The notes under the pieces: generated by a model
What the model saw: the letters and a program-made list of their open reading frames with translations, nothing else
Database searches by the model: none
Told to the model about the DNA's origin: nothing
Made by a program: the position numbers and the translations under genes
Source of the DNA: Aliiroseovarius sp.
GTDB taxonomy: Bacteria; Pseudomonadota; Alphaproteobacteria; Rhodobacterales; Rhodobacteraceae
Assembly (NCBI RefSeq): GCF_030148435.1
Contig: NZ_JASBTN010000054.1
Coordinates: forward strand, 1-64,000
Reading direction: 5' to 3'
DNA: 64,000 nucleotides
Part shown: positions 47,726 to 56,014 of the stretch, in pieces
How positions within the stretch are numbered: position 1 is the first letter of the stretch
Layout of the letters: every line of letters starts with the position of its first letter

Positions 47726-48589
47726 TCAGCCCCACGCCTGCGCCTCCTGCTTCAGATGGGCCAGGAAGGCCTGCACCTTGGCGGTGCGGTGCAGATCGAC
47801 ATGGGTGACAAGCCAGAGCTGCGAGGTCCATTCGGGGCGTGGTGGCAGGACTTGGATCAGCCCCTCGGCCTGATCCGTGGGCAGCCAGCCCAGGGCACCG
47901 CCGGCGCGGACGGCTTCGGTCCAGGCCCGGTCGTCCGTGGCGCGGAAGGTAATGCGTTCTTTGGGCACGTGTTCGTCGAGCCAACGCATGAAAGGTGCGC
48001 GCCCGCCCCCCTCTTCAAGCCCCACGAAATCATGCTGGTCCAGGGTCTGCTCGGTTGGCATGCCGCAGCGTTCGACATAGGAGGGCGCGGCGTAGAGCGC
48101 GGTACAGACCTGGTGAAACCGCTGGGCAACATTGTCCGGCTCCTGCGGTGGACCACCGGCGCGGATCGCCACATGAGCCTCGCCATATTCCAGTCGGAAC
48201 AGGCGCTGATCGGTCAGGAAACGCACGCGAAGCCCCGGGTGCGCCTGTTGGAAAGAGACCACCACCGGCACCAAAAGGCTCGAAAACCCGGCCAGCGTCG
48301 TGATCACCAGCTCGCCCGAGATCGTCTCTCCCTGGCCTTGCAGACGGGCACCCAGTTGGCTGAGCTGATCCTCGGTGGCCTGTCCGACCCGCGCCAGGTC
48401 CGCGCCCGCCTCGGTCGGTGTGTAGCCGCGAGCATGGCGCTGAAAAAGCTTTACCCCAAGGCGGTCCTCCAGTGCGTCAATATGACGGATCACCGTGGCA
48501 TGATGCACGCCCAGCTCCGCCGCCGCAGCGCTGACTGTGCCATGTTTCGCCACCTGATAGGCAGTCCGGATCTCATCCCAATGGTCCAT
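47726..48589 (-). CDS. LysR-family transcriptional regulator
   Basis: 287 residues from MDHWDEIRTAYQVAKHGTVS. The winged HTH (AAAAELGVHHATVIRHIDALEDRLGVKLFQRH) is followed by a LysR substrate-binding domain (about 90-285). It is divergent from an FMN azoreductase gene 110 bp away, a common LysR/quinone-reductase arrangement, so it probably controls that gene and itself. A T-N11-A LysR box could be hidden in the gap, but I found no confident one. Confidence 0.9.
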   Translation of the reverse strand: MDHWDEIRTAYQVAKHGTVSAAAAELGVHHATVIRHIDALEDRLGVKLFQRHARGYTPTEAGADLARVGQATEDQLSQLGARLQGQGETISGELVITTLAGFSSLLVPVVVSFQQAHPGLRVRFLTDQRLFRLEYGEAHVAIRAGGPPQEPDNVAQRFHQVCTALYAAPSYVERCGMPTEQTLDQHDFVGLEEGGGRAPFMRWLDEHVPKERITFRATDDRAWTEAVRAGGALGWLPTDQAEGLIQVLPPRPEWTSQLWLVTHVDLHRTAKVQAFLAHLKQEAQAWG

Positions 48590-48699
48590 GAGGATTCTTT
48601 CTGTGCAAAAACGAACATTCACTGTGAAATCTCTCAGATTGAGTTCGTCACCGCAAGGCCCGATCTTCCTGTCAACGCAACATGACAAGGATCGACACC

Positions 48700-49299
48700 A
48701 TGACTTCCATTCTGCGCATCGATGGCTCCGCCCGCAAACAGGGCTCGGCCAGCCGCCAACTGACCGACCAGCTGATCGCCCGCCTGGGTGGCGAAGTGAC
48801 CCGCCGCGACCTGGCCGACACGAACATCCCGCATCTGACCGAAGATTGGGTCAGCGGCACATTTACCCCGCCGGAGGCCCGCACCGAAGCTCAGAACGAG
48901 GCGCTGGCGTTCTCGGATGAGCTGGTGGCCGAGCTGCGGGCTGCCGATCTCCTGGTCATCTCGACCCCGGTCTACAATTTCGGTGTGCCCTCGGCGCTGA
49001 AAGCCTGGGTGGACCAGGTGGCCCGTACCGGTGTGACTTTCAAATATGGTGAAGCCGGTCCCGAAGGCCTGTTGACCGGCAAGCGCGCGGTGGTTGTCGC
49101 GGCTTCCGGTGGCACCCCGGCGGGCGCCCCGCATGACTTTGCGGTGTCCTACCTGAAACAGGTGCTGGGTTTCCTGGGCATTACCGAAGTCGACGTGGTG
49201 GATGCTGCGGGCGTTGCCGTGGATGCGGAAGCCACGATGAAAGCGGCTGAAGAGGCGGTGATCTCGACAGCTGATTCGCTTCTGACCCGTGCCGCCTGA
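48700..49299 (+). CDS. azoR: FMN-dependent NADH:quinone reductase / azoreductase
   Basis: 199 residues of the flavodoxin-like fold. ILRIDGSARKQGSASRQLTDQL is the phosphate-binding loop, and STPVYNFGVPSALKAWVDQVAR is the FMN-binding segment typical of AzoR. It reduces quinones (and azo dyes) by two electrons, protecting against thiol and electrophile stress. AAGGA lies 9 bases upstream of ATG 48700. A strong terminator follows. Confidence 0.9.
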   Translation: MTSILRIDGSARKQGSASRQLTDQLIARLGGEVTRRDLADTNIPHLTEDWVSGTFTPPEARTEAQNEALAFSDELVAELRAADLLVISTPVYNFGVPSALKAWVDQVARTGVTFKYGEAGPEGLLTGKRAVVVAASGGTPAGAPHDFAVSYLKQVLGFLGITEVDVVDAAGVAVDAEATMKAAEEAVISTADSLLTRAA

Positions 49300-49342
49300 G
49301 CGACCGTTTCCCCGCTGACATGAAAGCGGGGCAGAGCCCTTG

Positions 49343-49373
49343 CATCGCCCCCACCACGGGGGCGATGTTTTTG
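49343..49373 (+). terminator. Intrinsic terminator of azoR
   Basis: CATCGCCCCC and GGGGGCGATG form a perfect 10-bp stem with an ACCAC loop, followed by TTTTTG. Confidence 0.88.
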
Positions 49374-49393
49374 TATTGCCGTGGCGGGGGGGC

Positions 49394-50044
49394 TCAGCTC
49401 ACCAGCATCTTCAGTCCCTGGGTCACATCCGTCCGCACCGCCAGGCGCAGCGCCGGTTCGTCCCCGGCGGCGAGGGCGGCCAGGATCATGCGATGGTGCT
49501 TTTGCAGGTCCGACCGGTTGCGCCGCGCATAAAGCGCCCGCATCGTCGGGCCAAGTTGCAGCCAGACCGTTTCCAGCATCGCCAGCATCGCCGGCGCCTG
49601 CGCGCGCAGGTAAATGGTGCGGTGGAACTCCAGATTGGTGCGCAGATAGCCCACAGCGTCCTGTTTGGCGACGAATTCGGACACCCGCGCGTTGATGGCC
49701 CGCAAGCGGTCGATCAGGGCCAGGTGGGCACGGGGCAGGGCGCGCGCCGCGAGTTCCGGCTCCAGGAGCGCGCGGATTGCGGCAAGCTCTTCGATCCGGT
49801 CATTGGACAGGTCCGGCGCAGTAACCCGGCCCGAGCTCGACATGGTCAGGGCACCTTCCGCCGCAAGCCGACGCACCGCCTCGCGGGCAGGGGTCATCGA
49901 AACACCATATTGTTTGCCGATCCCGCGCAGGGTCAGCGCCTCGCCCGGGTCCATCTCGCCATGCATGATTCGGGTGCGCAGCGCACGGTAGACGGTTTCG
50001 TGGGCGGAGCCGGCATCGCCGGAAAGACGGGTAGGATTGGCCAT
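49394..50044 (-). CDS. GntR-family regulator with FCD domain
   Basis: 216 residues from MANPTRLSGDAGSAHETVY. The HTH (LTLRGIGKQYGVSMTPAREAVRRLAAEG) is followed by an FCD domain with the metal-type histidine in LEFHRTIYLRAQ. It starts 5 bases from a 16-bp perfect palindrome, a likely autoregulatory operator. Downstream on its strand there is only a convergent terminator, so the gene is probably alone; the effector is unknown. Confidence 0.9.
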   Translation of the reverse strand: MANPTRLSGDAGSAHETVYRALRTRIMHGEMDPGEALTLRGIGKQYGVSMTPAREAVRRLAAEGALTMSSSGRVTAPDLSNDRIEELAAIRALLEPELAARALPRAHLALIDRLRAINARVSEFVAKQDAVGYLRTNLEFHRTIYLRAQAPAMLAMLETVWLQLGPTMRALYARRNRSDLQKHHRMILAALAAGDEPALRLAVRTDVTQGLKMLVS

Positions 50045-50049
50045 GGGGT

Positions 50050-50065
50050 ATTTGTGATCACAAAT
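50050..50065. promoter_or_regulatory. 16-bp perfect palindrome, candidate GntR operator
   Basis: ATTTGTGATCACAAAT is completely self-complementary and sits 5 bp upstream of the GntR start codon, between it and the end of the metallopeptidase gene. The GT...AC core is the general GntR half-site pattern. Binding there would block translation initiation or transcription of the regulator. Confidence 0.65.
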
Positions 50066-50075
50066 GCGCCGCCCG

Positions 50076-50780
50076 TCAATCGCGGAAACGGTACCTGTGC
50101 AAATCCGCCCCATGGTCGCGCAGCCAGACGCGGTGATGCGCATAGTCCGGGCATAGCCGTTCGACCTGGGCCCAGAAGGCGCGGGAATGATCCATATGCA
50201 CCAGATGCGCGACCTCGTGGGCGGCAACATAGTCCAGCACCTCGGGCGGAGCCATGACCAGGCGCCACGAATACATCAGCCCCCCGCGCGACGAACACGA
50301 TCCCCAGCGCGAACGGGTGTCGCGCAGGGTCAGGCTGGCATAGGTCCGTCCAACCTGGGCAGCATATCGGTCCGACGCCGTGGCCAGCCGGTCCCGCGCC
50401 AGGGTCTTCAGAAGAGCCGCCAGACGTGCCCCGGTCTTTTCCGGCGCCGAGAGGGGCAGGTGAATCGCGCCATCTTCGATCCGCGCGGCCCGTCCGCCGG
50501 ACGCGATCAGCGCCACCTCGCGCCCCTCCAGCAGAACGGTGCCTCCGGGGCGGGGGCGCAGCTCGGCCGGGCGGTCGGCCAGATGAGTGCGAATCCAATC
50601 CGCCCGTTCCTGGACAAAGCGCACCGCTTCGCGCCGTGACGCACCGCGCGGTATGCTCATCGTGACCCGCCCATCCAGGCGCGAGACTCGCAGGGAAAGA
50701 CGTCTTGCCCGGGGCGAGGGTTTCAGAACCACCTCGACCTCCGGCTCACCTGCCAGCACGTAGACCTCCGCCTTGCGCAT
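50076..50780 (-). CDS. YgjP/M48-type metallopeptidase
   Basis: 234 residues. The HExxH zinc site is in VAAHEVAHLVHMDHSRAFW, with the third ligand probably in the helix after it. RSRWGSCSSRGGLMYSWRLVMAPPEV is the preceding conserved block of the YgjP (DUF45) family. It has no transmembrane segment. The family's substrate is not established. The start is at MRKAEVYV (50780); the longer frame has no ribosome site. Confidence 0.87.
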   Translation of the reverse strand: MRKAEVYVLAGEPEVEVVLKPSPRARRLSLRVSRLDGRVTMSIPRGASRREAVRFVQERADWIRTHLADRPAELRPRPGGTVLLEGREVALIASGGRAARIEDGAIHLPLSAPEKTGARLAALLKTLARDRLATASDRYAAQVGRTYASLTLRDTRSRWGSCSSRGGLMYSWRLVMAPPEVLDYVAAHEVAHLVHMDHSRAFWAQVERLCPDYAHHRVWLRDHGADLHRYRFRD

Positions 50781-50899
50781 TGCGCCCCCGTTATCCGCCT
50801 GTTTATATCTGTCGGGCAAAAGCCTTTGACAGTCTGGTCCTGTTGTGGCAACTGGCCTCAGATTTCGCAAGAGACACTGAACACGGAAAGGGGCCAACC

Positions 50900-51226
50900 A
50901 TGCCCAAGGAAGAATGGGGCGTCAAACGCGTCTGCCCGACCACCGGCAAGCGTTTCTATGACCTGAATGCCAATCCGGTGGTCAGCCCGTACACCGGCGA
51001 AGTGGTGAACGTCGAAACCGGCAAAGCCACCCGCACCATGGTGGCCGACAAGGCCGACCAGGCCACCATGAAGGATGACCTGGTGGATGATGCCGATGCG
51101 GTGCTGGAAGATGACGACGACACCAGCGACGTGGATCTGGGTGATGATGTCCTGGATGACGACGATGACGACAACGTTTCGCTGGACGAAATTGCCGACG
51201 TCGCGACCGACGACGACGACGGTTAA
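50900..51226 (+). CDS. TIGR02300-family acidic protein
   Basis: 108 residues. MPKEEWGVKRVCPTTGKRFYD and the segment PVVSPYTGEV make up a conserved head with a zinc-finger-like Cys and CPTTG. The C-terminal half is very acidic (long runs of Asp such as VLEDDDDTSDVDLGDD). It is found throughout alphaproteobacteria with unknown function; the tail suggests binding to a basic partner or cation. GGAAAGGGG precedes the ATG. tRNA-Ala follows 88 bp later. Confidence 0.87.
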   Translation: MPKEEWGVKRVCPTTGKRFYDLNANPVVSPYTGEVVNVETGKATRTMVADKADQATMKDDLVDDADAVLEDDDDTSDVDLGDDVLDDDDDDNVSLDEIADVATDDDDG

Positions 51227-51252
51227 AAAACTGGCTGGGGGGATTTTTTTAC

Positions 51253-51281
51253 TTGAACCCCCCCACGCCTTCGCCTAGATA
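51253..51281 (+). promoter_or_regulatory. Promoter of tRNA-Ala
   Basis: TTGAAC (51253-51258) and TAGATA (51276-51281) are separated by exactly 17 bp. Transcription would start near 51288, about 27 bp before the mature tRNA. Confidence 0.7.
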
Positions 51282-51314
51282 CCCCGGGCAGACGCGATCA
51301 GCGTTGCACAGGAT

Positions 51315-51390
<76 letters not shown>

Positions 51391-51653
51391 AATCTCCTTC
51401 CCAGATTGGATAGTGTTTTGAACAGGTTGCGCGGTGCCCGCTTGCTTGTCGGGTGCGTTGTCACCATTTTGCATGCAGTCCCGTGTCACCATCTTGTCAC
51501 TCGATATGGGTGAGAAATGACTCGTAATGGTGGCCGAAACGGTTGGAAGCGGCCTTTCAGGTGCAGAAAACCCATTGTGTTGAGACGAAGGTATGACAGG
51601 CTTCGCCGATGGCGGGTTTCACGTCGTGGGAACTGACCGGGATGCGTGGATGG
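51391..51653. repeat. Intergenic region after tRNA-Ala with a short direct repeat
   Basis: TGTCACCAT(T/C)TTG occurs at 51459-51471 and again at 51484-51496, 25 bp apart, with a further TTGTCAC at 51495-51501. No gene or integrase accompanies it. It could be a regulator site or a leftover of a past insertion beside the tRNA. Confidence 0.35.
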
Positions 51654-53009
51654 TCAACTGCCGCCAGGGTCTGCGGGCAGGCTCCATGCAAGGCTGACCT
51701 TCAAGCCGCCCAGAGACGACTCCTGCAAGGACAGGCTGCACCCGTGGGCCAGGGCCATCCGGTTTGCGATGTTCAGACCCAGCCCGGTTCCGGGCTGGCT
51801 CGGGTCCAGCCGCGCGCCGCGCTCCAGCACGGAGGCTCGCGCATTTTCCGGGATGCCCGGACCATCGTCCTCGATCGCCAGAAAGGCCCGGGTGCCGTCC
51901 CGTCCGCCGCTGACCACGACCCGGCTTTCCGACCATTTCAGGGCGTTGTCCAGCAGGTTTCCCAGCAGTTCGGTCATGTCGTATTCGTCGAACGGAGCAT
52001 GCAGGGGGGCTGGCATGTCGATGCTCCAGCGAACGGTCTCGGCACCCGGATGGCGCGCAAGGGCCCGGTGCAGGCGGGTGACAATCGGGCCGGCATCACA
52101 GTGGCGGAGCACCTGGTGGCTGTCCCGGGTCGACGCCAGTTCACGCTCGACGATGTGCCGCACGCTGGAGATCTCGGCCTGCAACTCGTCCGCCAATGCG
52201 TCATTGCCGGCACGCCGCATCTTGCGTTCCACGCCGTGCAGGATCGTCAGGGGGGTCTTCAACCCGTGCGCCAGATTTCCGGCCCGCGCGCGGGCCCGTT
52301 CAAGTGCCATCGCATTCGCGTCAAGCAGCAGGTTCACCTCCTCGACCAGTGGCAGCACCTCGGTCGGATAGTCGGAGGACAACCGGCCCCCTGAGGCGCG
52401 GGTGACGCGGCTGACCTCGGACCGGATTTTCTGCAACGGATTCAGGCCCAGCCGGACCTGGACCCAGCTTGCCACGAACAGAAACAGGCCGAGAATGGCC
52501 AGCCAGAAGACGGAGTTTGCCAGGAAACCCGAGACCGAGCTGTCAAGATCTGCCCGGTCGATGGCGACAGCCAGGAAGACCTCGCGCCGCGTTTCGGCTT
52601 CGCCGATGGTGATTACCCAGTTGGCGACGGCCACCGCCTCGCCGGTCCCGGTGGTGACATCGGCGAAAGTGATCACGCCCGGTGCCGCCGGGCGGTCCAG
52701 CACCAGGGGCGCCGCCCAGAAGGACGGTGACAGCATCGGCTCGGCATCATCGACCTGGACCTGCCAGTAGTAACCGGACAGGGCCTGGTCGAAACGCGGA
52801 TCCGCTATCGGGATGACAACGACCTCGCCGGAGGGCCGCACCACCACATTCCCGCTCAGAAGGACCAGATAGGTCTCAAGCTCGTTACGCGCCCGCTCTT
52901 CGAAATAGAGGCGGAACAGGAAGTTGAACACAATCGCCGTCGCCACCAGCGCCAGCGCGGTCGTGACAGCGGCGGCCAGCAGCAGGCGAAGGCTGAGCGA
53001 CATCCTCAT
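51654..53009 (-). CDS. Sensor histidine kinase of the halogenase-region two-component pair
   Basis: 451 residues. Two transmembrane helices (about 5-33 and 163-185) flank a periplasmic sensor of about 130 residues. A HAMP-like linker leads to the HisKA box with AGNLAHGLKTPLTILHG (phospho-acceptor His). The HATPase domain has LLGNLLDNALKWSES (N box), AIEDDGPGIPENA and GTGLGLNIANRMALAHG (G boxes). It phosphorylates the regulator encoded just upstream. The ATG overlaps the regulator's stop (ATGA). The stimulus may involve the PepSY protein coded ahead of it; that is inference. Confidence 0.93.
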   Translation of the reverse strand: MRMSLSLRLLLAAAVTTALALVATAIVFNFLFRLYFEERARNELETYLVLLSGNVVVRPSGEVVVIPIADPRFDQALSGYYWQVQVDDAEPMLSPSFWAAPLVLDRPAAPGVITFADVTTGTGEAVAVANWVITIGEAETRREVFLAVAIDRADLDSSVSGFLANSVFWLAILGLFLFVASWVQVRLGLNPLQKIRSEVSRVTRASGGRLSSDYPTEVLPLVEEVNLLLDANAMALERARARAGNLAHGLKTPLTILHGVERKMRRAGNDALADELQAEISSVRHIVERELASTRDSHQVLRHCDAGPIVTRLHRALARHPGAETVRWSIDMPAPLHAPFDEYDMTELLGNLLDNALKWSESRVVVSGGRDGTRAFLAIEDDGPGIPENARASVLERGARLDPSQPGTGLGLNIANRMALAHGCSLSLQESSLGGLKVSLAWSLPADPGGS

Positions 53010-53671
53010 TCGGGATCATCCCCGATCAGATAGCCGAAGCCGCGACGGGTTTCGATCACGCCACCGCCAATCTTGCGACGCAGGCGCCCGACAAGGACCT
53101 CGATCGCGTTGCTGTCGGGTTCCTGGTCGCGGAAATAGATGCTTTCGGCCAGCTCCTCCTGACTCACGACCTGCCCCCGGTTGTGCATCAGGTAGTTCAG
53201 CAGCCGGTACTCAAGAGGCGTGACCTTTACCGGTCGCCCATCGACCGAGACCCGCATCTGTCGCAAGTCGATCCTGAGCGGTCCGGCTTCCAGCACCGTG
53301 ACCTTCTGCCCGCTCGACCGGCGCAGAAGGGCCCGCAGACGGGCAACGAGCTCTTCCATCTGGAAGGGTTTGCCCAGATAATCGTCCGCACCGGCATCGA
53401 TCCCTTCGACCCGCTCGTTCCAGTTCGCGCGCGCCGTCAGCAGGATGACCGGCAGATCCAACCCCTCTTCGCGCCAGCTGCGCAATACCGACAGGCCGTC
53501 GCGCTTGGGCAGGCCAATGTCCAGCACCGCGGCGGCGTAGTGTTCGGTGCTGCCCAGGAACCAGCCTTCCTCTCCGTCGCGGGCGATTTCGGGGATAAAC
53601 CCTTCGCCTTGCAGGACATCGGCGATCAGCTCGGCGATCTTGTGTTCGTCTTCCACAATCAGAATACGCAT
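53006..53671 (-). CDS. OmpR/PhoB-family response regulator of the halogenase-region pair
   Basis: 221 residues. The receiver domain has the acidic pair in ILIVEDEHKIAELI, the phospho-acceptor Asp in AAAVLDIGLPKRDGL and the Lys in DDYLGKPF. The winged-helix domain carries VKVTPLEYRLLNYLMHNRGQ, DSNAIEVLVGRLRRKIG and TRRGFGYLI. It starts directly after the PepSY gene (TGA then ATG, no gap). The 11-bp direct repeats at 56015-56032 are its best candidate target. Confidence 0.94.
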   Translation of the reverse strand: MRILIVEDEHKIAELIADVLQGEGFIPEIARDGEEGWFLGSTEHYAAAVLDIGLPKRDGLSVLRSWREEGLDLPVILLTARANWNERVEGIDAGADDYLGKPFQMEELVARLRALLRRSSGQKVTVLEAGPLRIDLRQMRVSVDGRPVKVTPLEYRLLNYLMHNRGQVVSQEELAESIYFRDQEPDSNAIEVLVGRLRRKIGGGVIETRRGFGYLIGDDPE

Positions 53672-54217
53672 TCAGCACTTCCACATGTTCGTAACCAGGC
53701 CGGAGCCCGCGTCAACGGATACCGAAATCACCGCGCCGGATGGATCGACGATCAGCACCTGGAAGGCCGCACGCCCCCCTTTTTCCGAGAACCCGACCTG
53801 CAGAACCCTGCCCGGGTGTTCGGAGCGCACGTTTTTCAGAACCTCCCGCAACGGCTGCGCGTCGCCCCGCGCGATCGCGCGCTGGGCCCGCTGGTAGTCT
53901 CGCCGCGAAATCTGGGCCTCCCCCTCAAGCGAGGAGCTTCGGCACGCGCCCGGACCGCTCGGGGCGCTCAGGCCGCCGGTGGAGTCACCGGGCTCCGACG
54001 GGTCACTTGGTCCGCTCGGCGGGCTTGGGGATGAGGGGGGCGTAGCCGGACTGGGTGGAGTTGCCGGGCTGGCCGCCGACGCGGCGCTGGCGGCAGAGCC
54101 GGACGCGGCGTGGGCCCGGCTCAGACCGACCAGACCGGGCGTCGTGTAGACACCGGCGACCCCCAGCCCAAGCCGGGCGAGAGCCGCCCGGCGGGATATG
54201 CGTTTGCCGCCGGTCAC
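53672..54217 (-). CDS. Tat-signal, Ser/Pro-rich protein with a PepSY-like C-terminal domain
   Basis: 181 residues from a GTG overlapping the previous stop (GTGA). KRISRRAALARLGLGVAGVY is a twin-arginine signal; the leader ends about LSRAHAAS. Residues about 37-90 are low-complexity Ser, Ala and Pro ([20 protein letters not shown]), with a Cys near GPGACRSS. The C-terminus (about 105-181) resembles a PepSY domain: LREVLKNVRSEHPGRVLQVGF, then AAFQVLIVDPSGAVISVSVDA. PepSY proteins beside two-component genes often act as periplasmic input factors. The signal and linker match the small protein at 55573. Confidence 0.8.
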   Translation of the reverse strand: MTGGKRISRRAALARLGLGVAGVYTTPGLVGLSRAHAASGSAASAASAASPATPPSPATPPSSPSPPSGPSDPSEPGDSTGGLSAPSGPGACRSSSLEGEAQISRRDYQRAQRAIARGDAQPLREVLKNVRSEHPGRVLQVGFSEKGGRAAFQVLIVDPSGAVISVSVDAGSGLVTNMWKC

Positions 54218-55482
54218 TGCGTGATCCCCTCCCGGGGCGCCGGGCAGATGAGCCGGGCCCGCGCCAGATCGCACATCAGCCGGGTACAATCCGTGGCGAT
54301 CCGGTCGGCGGCAATATCGGGAAAGGCCGAGGTGAGGATTTCCGTGACCTCGGCCAGGTCGGTCGGTTCCTCCAGCAGCGTCCAGATCGCCGCCGACACC
54401 GGGTTCAGGCGGAAAATGCCGCGCCCCGATCCGTCGGCCAGGAAACAATCCTCTCCGGCCACGGTTCCGGTCACGCCCGGCGCCTGTTGATAGCGGTGGT
54501 CCGGGGTGAACGTCGCAGCGGGTTCAAAGGGCCGCTCCAGCGGCGCCTGTCGGTCATCGCGCACAAGTTCGGCAGGCGAGGTCGCCGGAAGTGCCTTCAG
54601 GTCGGGATGTGTCGACAGATAGGCAGCCGCTTCTTCCGCGCAATGGTAGCGCAGGCGATGGATCGGCAGGTGCCGCGTCACGACGTCGATGGACCGCAGG
54701 ATCGCACCTGCATGGCGCGTGCGGGCGAAGTTCTGCGTGATAAGGCTTGCAAGAGCATCTTCGCGCGCCATTGCGCTCAATTGCGGCCGGGTTGGCGCGT
54801 CCTGACGATCCAGCACCACCATGGCCCCAAGGGGCAACATCTCACCCCAATGGGCAACCGGCAGCTCCGCCAGGTATTTGTACTGGCGGTTCGAGGGGCC
54901 GCTGTCACGGTCCACGGCATTTCGAAACGCCTGGCTGATCCCGGCGTATGGCGGCAGGCGAAGTCGCGGCAACACGCCGTTCGCCACCCCGGCGCAGGTT
55001 CCGGTCTCTGCGTCGAGACGCACAGGTAGAAAATCGTCGGTGTAGAGCGGCAGGCCGCGCCGTGCCAGGGCAATGGCCAATGTGCTCTTTCCCGCGCGCC
55101 TGGCATTGGGAAAGACGACAAGGCGCCCCCCGAAATCAACGGCAGCGGCATGGAGACACAGCAGCGCGGGATCGGAACGCAACCGCTCCCAGGCCATTTC
55201 CGCCACGAGATCACACACGGTATTGAGACCGTCCCAGGCTCGCGGTGCCTCCGGGGCATCCGCAGTGATCACCTGCCAACGGTCTTCGCCCTGCGGCCGG
55301 ATCGTTGCAAAGGGCGGTGCGCCGGTCGGAGTTTCCGCGATCCGGTGCGGCCAGACGGCCAGGATGGTGGAAATCAGCGGCTCGATCGGCGCGGCTTTCT
55401 CAAGCGCGACGGGATGCTCCAATCCTTCGATCTGCAAATACCGCGTTTCTGTCACGATCCATTCCCGAGTTGATGCATGCAT
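54214..55482 (-). CDS. HPr-kinase-like P-loop protein with C-terminal PqqD domain
   Basis: 422 residues. Walker A is VFPNARRAGKSTLAIALARRG (GKST 131-134), and an acidic pair follows in PLYTDDFLPVRLD (149-150), the pattern of HPr-kinase/phosphorylase relatives. LHAAAVDFGGR precedes it, as in that family. Residues about 333-415 form a PqqD-like helical domain (LNPVSAAIWTLLEEPTDLAEVT), the type used as RiPP recognition element. Kinase activity on a peptide or protein serine is inference. The start is at ATG 55482 or an in-frame GTG ten codons later; the ribosome site is ambiguous. It overlaps the PepSY gene. Confidence 0.8.
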   Translation of the reverse strand: MHASTREWIVTETRYLQIEGLEHPVALEKAAPIEPLISTILAVWPHRIAETPTGAPPFATIRPQGEDRWQVITADAPEAPRAWDGLNTVCDLVAEMAWERLRSDPALLCLHAAAVDFGGRLVVFPNARRAGKSTLAIALARRGLPLYTDDFLPVRLDAETGTCAGVANGVLPRLRLPPYAGISQAFRNAVDRDSGPSNRQYKYLAELPVAHWGEMLPLGAMVVLDRQDAPTRPQLSAMAREDALASLITQNFARTRHAGAILRSIDVVTRHLPIHRLRYHCAEEAAAYLSTHPDLKALPATSPAELVRDDRQAPLERPFEPAATFTPDHRYQQAPGVTGTVAGEDCFLADGSGRGIFRLNPVSAAIWTLLEEPTDLAEVTEILTSAFPDIAADRIATDCTRLMCDLARARLICPAPREGITQ

Positions 55483-55572
55483 GCTAGCGAAATTCCCCCG
55501 GGCATCAACGCAATCCGGCCCGCCCGTTGCTTGCAGGGCAGGCCGCCAGTTCGGGGGAACGCCCCTGCCGGG

Positions 55573-55923
55573 TTACATGTCGCAGACCGAAACGCCGTCG
55601 TCGCGCAGCCGTACCGTGCCCCCGGCGCCTTCACATTGAGACCCGGTCATGGTTTCCGGTGTGCTCGGGCTGCTGGTGGCGCTGGGGGTCGAGGTCGCGC
55701 TGGGGGTCGAGGTCGCGCTGGCCGCCGACGGAGTGCTGGCTTCCGAGGGTTCGGAGGCGGCGGAAGCCTCGGAGGCAGCGGAGGCTGCGCTGGACGACGA
55801 GGTGGAGGCATGTGCCGCCGAAAGCGTGGTCATTGCGGGTGCGGTATAGGCCACCAGGGCGAAGCCGCCGATCCCGGTCAACGCCCGGCGTCGGGAAATT
55901 GCTTTGTCTTGTTTCTTGGTCAT
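55573..55923 (-). CDS. Short Tat-signal protein with a Ser/Ala/Thr/Pro-rich repeat region
   Basis: 116 residues. A Tat signal (DKAISRRRALTGIGGFALV, then YTAPAMTTLSAAHAS) is followed by a low-complexity stretch at about 40-92 built from S, A, T, E and P, including two TSTPSA units. A C-terminal segment has two cysteines (C97, C114). AAGGA lies 8 bases upstream of the ATG. I recognise no enzyme domain. Being next to a PqqD-fused kinase-like protein and a halogenase, it could be a modified substrate or precursor, or a surface/periplasmic linker protein. That is inference. Confidence 0.7.
   Translation of the reverse strand: MTKKQDKAISRRRALTGIGGFALVAYTAPAMTTLSAAHASTSSSSAASAASEASAASEPSEASTPSAASATSTPSATSTPSATSSPSTPETMTGSQCEGAGGTVRLRDDGVSVCDM
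55679..55720. repeat. 18-bp tandem repeat inside the Ser-rich coding region
   Basis: The unit GCGCTGGGGGTCGAGGTC is present twice in exact tandem with a partial third copy (GCGCTGG). It encodes the TSTPSA hexapeptide repeat on the minus strand and could change copy number by slippage. Confidence 0.75.
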
Positions 55924-56014
55924 TTGCTCTGTCCTTCATCAATTGTGCGGGCGTGCAGTGAATCACGCCCCATGCTCTGGTAGCCGATGACTTCCTTCAA
56001 TTGGCTGAACCGGA

